The notes under the pieces: generated by a model | The model's input: only the letters and a program-made list of their open reading frames with translations | Database searches by the model: none | What the model was told of the DNA's origin: nothing | Assembly (NCBI GenBank): GCA_043228905.1 | Contig: JBHGNT010000006.1 | Span: 16,058,001 to 16,122,000 of the forward strand | Length of the DNA stretch: 64,000 bases | Source of the DNA: Azolla caroliniana | Lineage: Eukaryota > Polypodiophyta | Direction: 5' to 3' | Program-made: the position numbers and the translations under genes | Shown: positions 9,557 through 17,964 of the stretch, in pieces | How the letters are laid out: each line of letters starts with the position of its first letter | Numbering within the stretch: the stretch's first letter is position 1

Positions 9557-10384
9557 AGTTAACATCGTTCAATGACCATATCCGTCGTTTCCCCTTTCAC
9601 GCTATTGTTGTTGAGCGTTGCCTGTATGGGTCGGCATAATGCTGCCAGAAATGTCTCTCGAGCCTCGTCCTCCGCGGGGCTCCGTTCTAGTTTCCACTGT
9701 AAATTTTGGAAACGTAAGCTGAAGTCGGCGATCGTCTCGGTCAGCAGTTGCTTAATCGTGTAGAACTGTCCGAGGATTTCGCGTTGTGGAACCCTTCGAT
9801 GGAAGAACCGCAAGAAAGCGGACTGCAGCTGATCGAAGGTTGTGATTGCTAGTAAATCCATCTGTGAATGCCAAAACGCCGCTCACCCATCCAATGTTAA
9901 CCCGAACTCTGTCATTTTCAACTGGTGCGCTACCGCCTCCGAAAGGCTCTACGCCATGTGGTTCGCATTCTAGACATTAAGGAACATGTGAATATGGGTT
10001 GCGGTGTTGGTTTCGTCGTTAAAGCGGGGATAGGCAAAGGCCATGCTGGGGGCTAAGGCGGGTCGGGAAAGACCACAAGGTGGCTATGGTGAGCGTGCTC
10101 CCTGCGTATCGTCGAGGTATTTGGAGAGCGAAGAATCACCTTTGTAATCACGGCAGGTAGTACTGAGGTCGTTGAGGCGAGGCTTTTGCCGTGCGCATTC
10201 CTCTGCCTGGCGTGTGACGGACCTTGTGATTGGCCGTTCATGTCGTGTTGGTTCCCTGGGGCATCTGCGGGTAAACATCCATTCGTCGTTGTTCGTCTGT
10301 GAGAAGACACAGATCACCAAGCGTGCCAAAAGTGTTACCGATTAGGAACACGGTCTGCGGTCAATCCTTCGACCTAGACCTCCA
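9557..10384 (-). pseudogene. GYP2: gypsy Gag fragment
   Basis: A minus-strand segment whose best part (9559-9861) encodes MDLLAITTFDQLQSAFLRFFHRR...FYTIKQLLTETIADFSLRFQNL. This is a typical retrotransposon gag capsid pattern (W/F-x-x-L...F..RF..L). It continues degenerately to about 10380 with several stops. It is cut at 9556 after VIERC, where CC1-linked sequence starts. The rest of the element is not in the window. It differs from the gag of GYP1 and GYP4. Confidence 0.7.
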
Positions 10385-10770
10385 AGTGATTGTGAAAAAA
10401 TGAATGGTGGCATCTATGCATAATACGTAGGGGAATGTTCCCTGTAACCTATCAACGTATAAGGGAGACGGCTACAACCGACTCCTTAGCAGTGGTTACA
10501 CTCACGTTCTTACACGCTCATGTATTCCAGACACACAATAGATTAGTCGTAGCTATACACAGACTTTCAGAGAAGATAGAATTCTATTACGATACGCTTC
10601 TTTACATTCCAAAATACACGCTCCCTCTATCAGAGGTTTTCTACCCTTTATATACGCAGGGTCTATTTAGCCGTTCACGCTTCCTGCGTGAACCGTTACA
10701 TGCGTTATGATCTTATATTATTTCTTATTCCTACGCTCTTGTCCGTCAGTTACTATTCTGGCGGACAACA
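10385..10770 (-). repeat. GYP2 5' LTR (probable)
   Basis: Non-coding stretch between the GYP2 gag and the broken copia RT. On the minus strand it begins near TGTCCGCCAGAATAG (about 10767) and contains a TATA box GCGTATATAAAGGG at about 10655. The copia RT of COP1 is interrupted exactly after YVDDLVI, which supports an insertion here. The inner end was not resolved. Confidence 0.55.
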
Positions 10771-13626
10771 AGGGATGACAAGATCATCCACATAGAGCAA
10801 AATGCTCACTGGCCAGTTACGACCCTGCCAGATGAAGAGTGAAGAGTCTGATTTTGACACACAAACCCCATCCGACATAGTCTCTGCGTGATTTTTTCGC
10901 TCCATGCTTGTGGGGCTTACTTGAGTCCGTATAAGAACTTTTTCAATCAGCAAATACCTGACATGTTCATACCGGACTGAAATCCGGGGGGTTGAATCGT
11001 ATATACCTGTTCCTCAAGGTCACCTTGCCAAAACACGTTTTACACATCCATCTGATGTAGATGCCACCCCTTCGTTGCTGCCACCACAAGGAAGACACAA
11101 ACGGTCGTCAACTTCGCGACCGGCGCGAACGTCTCATCGTAATTGATGTCGTGTTGTTGTGCATAGCCCTTTGCCACTAGTCGGGCCTTGTACCGATCAA
11201 CGATGTTGTATTTGACTTTATATACCCAATGGAAACTGATCGGCTTCACTTCTTTCGGTACATCAACCAAGTCTCATGTCTCATTATCCATGAGCACGCG
11301 CATCTCTTCCTCCATGGCCTTATGCTAGTTCGGATCCTTAACCACTTCTGCGTAGCTGTCCATGTCATGCATGACTGCCGCCTTTGCCATGTACGCATAA
11401 TGATATGCCATATACTCATTATACCCGTATTGGATCACGAGATTCTTTTGGCAGGTGGATCAACGCAATTCCTGGTTCACCGATTTCATGGCCCTCTTGG
11501 CCAATTTCTTCCTTGTTACCGGAGTTTCCTTATTGCTCTTTTCAGAGTCAGATTCACTCCAAGACGACTTTTCACTACTAGTGTCATATTCCGGCATCTT
11601 CCGCTTCCCCTTCTCTTTGCACGTGAACCGTTTCCTTGGTTCCTTGCGCGGGGAGAGCATGACCAAGTCTCCACTACTCGCCGGCTCGTCATCCGGTTGA
11701 CCGCTTTGGCTCTACTAGTCCAGATTTGGTCCATTGATCTGGAGGGAAGTCGGGTTGTCTGGCTTATTGGATTCTAGTATGCTTCCCTATGTTCCGGAGT
11801 CTGTAGCAACATCTTCAGCAATCACCTCGGGTTCGGGTGATGAGAAGTACTACGATGTTGATTCGTCAAAAACAACATCGCGACTAGTTCGGACTTGCTT
11901 TGATTGGGGGTTGTAGCACTTGTACCCCATCTGCTCGTTAGAGTAGCCAACCAAAATACATTTCTCAGCCTTGGCATCTAGCTTCTTCTGCATTTCATCT
12001 AGGAGTTGTAGCACTTGTACCCCATCTCCTCATTAGAGTAGCCAACCAAAATACATTTCTCAGCCTTGGCATCTAGCTTCTTCTGCATTTCATCTGGCAC
12101 ATGCACATATGCAATGCCACCAAATACCCGAAGGTGTGCCAAGTTCAGGTTTTGCTCGAAATATAGTTCATGCAACACACCTTCGTCCCTGAGGCAGAAA
12201 TCCAGTTCTGAATCGCTTCGGCCCAATAAATCTGGGGCATGCTCTTCTCCTCTAGCATTGCCCTCGCTGCTTCTACTAATGTCCAATTCTGATATTCGGC
12301 CACGCCATTTTGCCTTGACGTGTATCTATAGGAGAACTCTCATCGGATTCCCTGGGACTGTAGATAACTTGTGAATTGGCAGGAAAAATACTCTTTTCCG
12401 CCATCCGATCTCAGACACTTGATCTTCCTTTCGGTTTCTCGTTCTACATGAGTCTTTTAGTCTCGGAAGCACCAGAAGACTTCGCTTTTCTTCTCGATCA
12501 AATAGATCCAAGTGTGATGGCTGAAATCATCGATGAAGGAGACAAAATATCGACTCTCGCCAATTCTCACATTTTGTGTCAGTCCCCACACATCTGAATG
12601 GATGAGATCGATCCAATTCTGACTCCGATTCTTCTCATTGGGGAACAGACACCTATGTTGCTTTTCGAGCTGGCAAGCATCACAAATTTGGCCTTTCTGG
12701 CCACTAAACTTTAGCAGTCCGGAAATCACATGTTTCGACTACATCTCTTGAAGCTTTCGGATGTTGATGTGACCGATCCTCTTATGCCACAGGTCGATGT
12801 CCGACTTGACATTCTGTCCTTTCGCGAACATAGCGGTGCCTACATTATTAGTTTCAAGGATGAACATTCTTCCATCCCGGCGCCCTTGCGCGATTATCCG
12901 GCCTTCCTCCTCGATGAAGCATCTGTGGTGAGTAAATCAGACCTGCATTCCTTGATCCACAATCTGACCAACCGACACCAAGTTCTTGGTGATCGTCAAA
13001 ACATGCAGGACGTTCCTCATTATTCCCTTCTGGATGACATGGCTCAAAGGGACATCTCCGATATACTCGATGGGATGTGGGGTGTCATCTCTAGTTTTGA
13101 CCACTCCCAATTTCTTCGACTTCTCAACAAAGGAGAATCACTCTTTGTGGTTCATCATGTGGTTTGAAGCTCCGGAGTCCACATACCAAACTTCTTCCGA
13201 ATTTGAGTCGGATGCAGCCATTTAGTTGGCCTTATGCTACATTACGAGGGCCAGTCCTGACCTGGCTCCCTCCGAACTTCCAACAAAGTGTGATCAGTGA
13301 TGCCTATCTGCGTCCCTTCGACCCGATCCAACTTTTTCCAAATCGGCCCTTTTTTTCTAGCACACGCTTTGTGTGTGTCCCTTTTGGCCCGAATACCAGG
13401 ATTCCGTGTCGGCCTTTCCGGAGCTGTTTTGATTCCCCTTGTTTCCGGAGGGTCCGGAATTGCTGTCGACACCATCTTTGTGCTCCAATCTACTCTTGTC
13501 GGCCACCTGCATTATGCACCGATCCGCCTTGATCACCACGTCCACGGGGCCTCTCTGCCTATGTGTACAAAATTTTGTTGTCATTGTGCCTACTCGTGCA
13601 TGCACCCACGTGGTTCTCCTCTACAA
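10771..13626 (-). pseudogene. COP1 pol and Gag zinc knuckle region (decayed)
   Basis: Translated pieces on the minus strand, from the N-terminal side: a degenerate knuckle (SWYSGQKGHTQSVC, two Cys lost) near 13360; pre-integrase and integrase start CDACQLEKQHRCLFP...LIHSDVWG...YFVSFIDDFSHHTWIYLI (12457-12729); integrase C-side LRVFGGIAYVHVPDE...CILVGYSNEEMGYKCYN (11999-12286); RT start HWVYKVKYN...VAKGYAQQHDINYDETFAPVAK (11040-11270); and RT motif SDSSLFIWQGRNWPVSILLYVDDLVI (10753-10953). Several stops and shifts separate them. A short stretch at 12000-12080 repeats 11915-11995 almost exactly, a local tandem duplication. Confidence 0.85.
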
Positions 13627-13631
13627 GGAGC

Positions 13632-14057
13632 TGTCAAGATTCGAACTCTTGACATGACCATGTTATAATCGAGTGTTATGTGTTAGCCATAGATCTAGCA
13701 TATAATCAGGTATATACTTCCTCATTGTAGGTTTTAGCTAGGATCATGTGCATAATTTCTCCCTTGTATTATTTACACTTGGCACATGCATGTGTACCTA
13801 TTGCCTACATGCTCTATTGTATCACATGCGTGCAACAGGTATGCATGCCACTTAGTATAAATAGTTGAGTTCACCTTGAAGGAATTCAAGGTGAACAATG
13901 CCAGTCATGGACATATCAATCTAGTATTCTCGTTTCGCCCATCTTCTCTCCTTAATCTTCATCTCTATCTTTATGTTCTTGTGTCATTCCATCATCGCTC
14001 CGTCGTAGCCTCATCATCCGTGCTCCGTCTTAGTCCGCACTTGGTGTGTCTGTGACG
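13632..14057 (+). mobile_element. Solo LTR (426 bp) inserted in COP1 gag
   Basis: Flanked by a perfect 5-bp duplication GGAGC (13627-13631 and 14058-14062). It starts TGTCAAGATT and ends CTGTGACG. The COP1 gag reads into both sides, so removal restores the frame region. A TATA box TATAAATAG lies at about 13856. A perfect 12-bp-arm hairpin (GTTCACCTTGAA, loop GGAA) follows at 13869-13896. The first 24 bases are themselves a near-palindrome (TGTCAAGA...TCTTGACA) that includes a tRNA B-box-like TTCGAA core. The orientation is inferred from the TATA box. Confidence 0.75.
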
Positions 14058-14062
14058 GGAGC

Positions 14063-14607
14063 ATGGATTGTATGTCGAAAAACAAGGGTGTATTCTCCCT
14101 TGTACAAACCATTGTTCAGAATGCTCTGAACTTCGACACCAAGGCCCCTGAGACAAACATGCACCATCTCATTCTCCTCAACGATCATGTGGACGGAGGC
14201 AAGGAAGTCGCCGATCTCTTTAATCCGGCCCGTGTCATCGGCCACCGACATGTCTTTCTGTTGGACGTTGCTCAACTCCCGTCGGAGTTGGAGTTTCTGG
14301 CCGTGGTGCTTGCGGCGAAGACCTTCTTGAGGTTTCCACAAGCTTCCTTTGGCATCTTAGCGTCCTGAATATGGCTAAGCAGTTGATCGTCGACAATGAA
14401 TGCAAAGCAATACATCACCCTGCTTGCCACCTGTTCCCAAACCGGAAAGTCTTGTACAACCAAGATGCGTAGTTGGTTCTATCGAGCTTCTCCGTCAGAA
14501 CCGAGCTAGCCATTCCTGTGTCCATTCTTTCCTTCTTATTCTTTACCAGGTGTTAGGGGTTCCTCTAAGGAAATCGCTTGTCGACAGCAAAGGTTCTCAC
14601 TCCTCGC
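14063..14607 (-). pseudogene. COP1 Gag N-terminal and middle part
   Basis: Copia-type gag: FPVWEQVASRVMYCFAFIVDDQLLSHIQDAK (14272-14463), then LQLRRELSNVQQKDMSV...IKEIGDF...EMVHVCLRGLG (14030-14341), then the FFDIQSML element just before the solo LTR. COP3 has matching text (FPYWEQVASRVLYCF; MVQIYLGGLAQKYG). Several frameshifts and stops are present. Confidence 0.8.
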
Positions 14608-14619
14608 GCTCTAATACCA
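14608..14619 (-). promoter_or_regulatory. COP1 primer-binding site (tRNA-iMet type)
   Basis: Minus-strand TGGTATTAGAGC directly follows the LTR end TTTTACA. The intact form TGGTATCAGAGC is seen in COP3 (53903) and COP5 (56690). It is complementary to the 3' end of plant initiator tRNA-Met. Confidence 0.85.
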
Positions 14620-14669
14620 TGTAAAAGTGAAGTGCGGAAGCGTAGACAAAACCGGTTGAACCGGATAAC

Positions 14670-14707
14670 AAACACCGGGTCATTTGAAACAGGTAATATG
14701 TCGCATT
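14670..14707 (+). repeat. Left terminal inverted repeat
   Basis: 38 bp, matching the minus strand of 22220-22257 at 36 positions by eye; the two differences are C/T. The outer 20 bases are identical (AAACACCGGGTCATTTGAAA). The subterminal sequence then diverges. Confidence 0.9.
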
Positions 14708-14997
14708 ATGAGAACACTACGTCGAAAAAGGGCACAAAAGCACGCAGTTTTCAAAAAGACACGACGCATGTGTAAAGCTTTTCAGAAAAGGTGGCAAAAT
14801 ATATTGAATTTCAACATGACTACCACTTTGAGTCATAAGTAAAATGCCTCCAAAAATACATCACCAAAATTACAAAATAATGTACAACATGTCTACCAGT
14901 TACAATTATACATATTCGTGAGTTTACATCCAAAACAAATTTACAAAGTTTCCGATCATGTAGTAAAACAATCCCCAACTTGAACCAAACCAATATA
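14708..14997. other. Subterminal non-coding region, left
   Basis: About 290 bp between the TIR and the transposase stop codon. It must hold the 3' UTR and polyadenylation signal of the transposase gene and perhaps subterminal transposase sites. I see no ORF or clear repeat in it. Confidence 0.5.
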
Positions 14998-17667
14998 TTA
15001 AGACATGTCTGATGGACTAGAAGAGCCTTCTGACGTCTCATCCTCATCATCAGTGGCAATCAAAGCATTATCCTCATCCAATTCCAACCCAACATCTTTG
15101 TGGTTATGAGAATTGCTTCTGGTTATTCTCTGTATTTCGTTTGACACCATGTTTGGGATTTTCTCCTTTATTATCTTGATAGTTGCTTGTCTTAGATGAC
15201 CTGATTTTGTCAATGAGAAGTCATATACTAGTATGTCAACACGGTCTAGTGCGAGAGTAGCCGTGCTCGGTATATTCTTTCTTCTTCTCTTTCTGCTTGA
15301 ACATCCAACATCCTTAAACATCTCTAAAGAATACTTTCCTGTAAATGCATCAGTTGAATTTGTCTGATACCAATGGACTACTATTGACTTTGTCTGACTA
15401 CTTTCTTCATCCCTTACTAATTCAATAATTTTTGCAATCCAAAATGGATGGCCCAAGGTATCGTCCCCTGCTAATGTTACAACCAACATTCCCACTTGTA
15501 GTTCTTGCAAATTACCTTGCCATCTTGCCTCAACAGTACGTGACTTTCTTGGTCCCACATAAATATCTCTTTGCAGTGGCCGAACTAAAGCATGAAGCTC
15601 CATATTATTCGATTGTTGGTGATGAGTCTGAGATATCGTTGATGTCATCCCAATGTTCCATGTGAATGGGATACGGATTGGCCATAAACCGGCGATGTAA
15701 TTATCTAAAATGGTGCGTTGATGGGTGAAGAAAATCTCCCACCATTCAACATCCTCATCACCGGCATACTTCTTAGTCCGATCAATATTATTTTGTTTCT
15801 CTGCTAGACATCTCAACCAATATGCCCTTTGTTCATCAATAGTACTATTTGGTGCTACATTTTTACGATCATCATATGGCATTTGTTGTGCACCATGTAG
15901 AGGTTCATCTGGGATATGAAGGAGCGTACAACCTTCTTGGGGCTCCCATTGTGCACTAGATGAGTATTGTTTCGCAAACAACACCGTCATCTTCAGGTGG
16001 GCCGATCTTTGTTTTATGAGGAAGACATGGTTGAAACTTATATTATTAAGAGGTGCAAGCACCCTACCTTTAGTCCTGTCACTATCCATGCAGAAACGTT
16101 TAAAGTCGTATACTTCTTCCAAGTGTTGTACTTCAGGCTTTGGTGTATGTGCTTCACTAATCAATTTGGATAGCGTGGGAAGTGTGAAAGCATTACAGCG
16201 AGCAAGTTTCTTTGAGAACCTACTGAACATTTGATCTATGTGATCATGGGTATGACCAACCAACAAGAAGTTAACCTTTATCTTTTTAAATATGCCCCTC
16301 TCTACTAGCATGCTTAGATAGCTGAAGACAGTTGAGTTCTTATTCTCTCTTGCTGTGTTGTCTAGTTGCACATATAGAACTGGCGGGAGTATACTTGACC
16401 ATGATTGCAATACCTTGTGCATGACAGTGACAGTAAGATTAGGGTCGTTGTGGATATTGGGATAAGTTAAGAACACTTGCGGTCTTATAGTTTGACAGTA
16501 TGTCAAACAACCCCCTAGATGCATTTGCACGAGACACTCATCTCCAATATCCTTGGGGAGTCTTTGAAAATGCGGCAAACAAGTTTTCTTTTGATCCATG
16601 CCGTCAATAATCATGCACATATACTTTTCGGGAGATTGAAACGCTTTTTGTCGGTGATGCATAGCCTTAGTATGTTCCAATGCCAGACTTTCACGATGTT
16701 CTTTTAACAGGTTCTTGTAATTCTTGATCTCTACATCTGATTTTCCACCCTTGGCCATACTTTTTAAACTCGCACATATTGAGCAGACTCCCATTCGCAC
16801 CTTTCGTGGGATAACCACGTTATTAAATTGTAACCTCCATAGTCGATTAAAATGCATGTACTGTATGTAAGGCTCAACATCGGAAGACATGTCGTCCTTG
16901 TACGATTGGTAAACTTCCCTTCGAGTAAAGTTATCTGACAAATGAAGTCTTCCTGTCGTTGGCATAACTTCGCACTGTTTTGAAAAATATACCTCCATCC
17001 ACCTAATTGCCTGTTGCCCAATTTGACCCTTACATCCAGAACCATTTTGATCGAACTGTACCCAGGAGCCCTTCAGAAGTCGCTCTTGAACTCGTTGCAG
17101 CCGCATATTTCCAATGCTATGAGTGATTTTAAAAGCTGCTCGACAACACTTGGTATATAGTCCAAGGAAATATTCAACTTGCGTTGAATTAGGCCCTGCT
17201 TTGTGATCCAATTTAAGTTGCATATGCGCAAGAAGAAATGTATCTTGCTCTTCCCCATTAAGCGACAAGTATTTTTGTCGTGTTTCACGTAACCTTGACT
17301 TTCCATAAGTTGATAGACAGAGATTCGCACAACACGATTTGTTCAAGTCGCATAGAAGTTGACGATCAGAACATAAGAAATTAAATCTCTTTTCACTAAC
17401 TTGTCGAGGAACTCTTTTAAATGCTAGAGGTATAGTAATGCTATTGTTATCTATCGACGAAGAATCGTCCACTTGTAAGCTTGCATGAAGAGGGCCATCA
17501 ACAGGATCAATTGAAAACAGAGAATTCGAAGTACTAGGAGCCACACTTTTCTGTTTAAGCCGCGAATGTTTTTTGTGGTCGTACTCTTCTATTGAGAAAT
17601 ACGAGTTATCTGACAATGAAAAGGGGGCAATAGAAAAAAGAGATGTTCTACTTGTAGAAGAAGACAT
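14998..17667 (-). CDS. Putative DDE/RNase H-fold transposase (889 aa, intact)
   Basis: A single uninterrupted frame. Residues 1-80 are Ser-rich. Residues 98-190 form a Cys-rich module (CSDRQLLC, SCCANLC, then KCCRAAF), likely zinc-binding. CSICAS follows at about 295. The central region has the candidate acidic catalytic set: IIDGMD (D355/D358), VQLDNTARENKN (D436) and VGHTHDHIDQMFS (D475/D478), about 39-42 residues apart, as expected for an RNase H fold. Residues about 725-785 (GMLVVTLAGDD...HPFWIAKI...IVVHWYQT) look like an SH3/Tudor-like barrel. The tail is acidic. The LDN...ENKN/GHTHxxID pattern matches my memory of a large uncharacterised eukaryotic family annotated as DUF7869; I could not verify this. 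Transcribed away from the methyltransferase gene. Residues that look catalytic are all present, so it may be active. Confidence 0.7.
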   Translation of the reverse strand: MSSSTSRTSLFSIAPFSLSDNSYFSIEEYDHKKHSRLKQKSVAPSTSNSLFSIDPVDGPLHASLQVDDSSSIDNNSITIPLAFKRVPRQVSEKRFNFLCSDRQLLCDLNKSCCANLCLSTYGKSRLRETRQKYLSLNGEEQDTFLLAHMQLKLDHKAGPNSTQVEYFLGLYTKCCRAAFKITHSIGNMRLQRVQERLLKGSWVQFDQNGSGCKGQIGQQAIRWMEVYFSKQCEVMPTTGRLHLSDNFTRREVYQSYKDDMSSDVEPYIQYMHFNRLWRLQFNNVVIPRKVRMGVCSICASLKSMAKGGKSDVEIKNYKNLLKEHRESLALEHTKAMHHRQKAFQSPEKYMCMIIDGMDQKKTCLPHFQRLPKDIGDECLVQMHLGGCLTYCQTIRPQVFLTYPNIHNDPNLTVTVMHKVLQSWSSILPPVLYVQLDNTARENKNSTVFSYLSMLVERGIFKKIKVNFLLVGHTHDHIDQMFSRFSKKLARCNAFTLPTLSKLISEAHTPKPEVQHLEEVYDFKRFCMDSDRTKGRVLAPLNNISFNHVFLIKQRSAHLKMTVLFAKQYSSSAQWEPQEGCTLLHIPDEPLHGAQQMPYDDRKNVAPNSTIDEQRAYWLRCLAEKQNNIDRTKKYAGDEDVEWWEIFFTHQRTILDNYIAGLWPIRIPFTWNIGMTSTISQTHHQQSNNMELHALVRPLQRDIYVGPRKSRTVEARWQGNLQELQVGMLVVTLAGDDTLGHPFWIAKIIELVRDEESSQTKSIVVHWYQTNSTDAFTGKYSLEMFKDVGCSSRKRRRKNIPSTATLALDRVDILVYDFSLTKSGHLRQATIKIIKEKIPNMVSNEIQRITRSNSHNHKDVGLELDEDNALIATDDEDETSEGSSSPSDMS

Positions 17668-17964
17668 TTGAGGGAGTCTAACTGTATTCTAAAACCTTCT
17701 TTTGAGAAAATTAAGGAATGCTGAAGCCTAACTATATAACTACCCGAACACTTAGATTAACTATATTATTTTCCGAAATTTTCCTAAAAAACAAATAATT
17801 AAAAATTATTTTTTATTTTAAAAATAATGCTAAAGTCTTCTATATAAGGAGGTTAGAAATTTCATTTTCATTATCACGTGAAAGAATCCATCGAGCTCAG
17901 AGCACAGGCCAATTTTCGAGCACTCAGAAGCACATCGTGGATAGCACTACCTCCGGCACGAACC
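17668..17964. promoter_or_regulatory. Shared divergent promoter of the transposon
   Basis: A 297-bp AT-rich gap between the two divergent start codons. A TATA box TCTATATAAGG lies at about 17838 for the plus-strand gene and GTTATATAGTT at about 17735 (minus strand) for the transposase. A bidirectional promoter would couple expression of the two genes. Both start sites are inferred from the reading frames. Confidence 0.6.
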
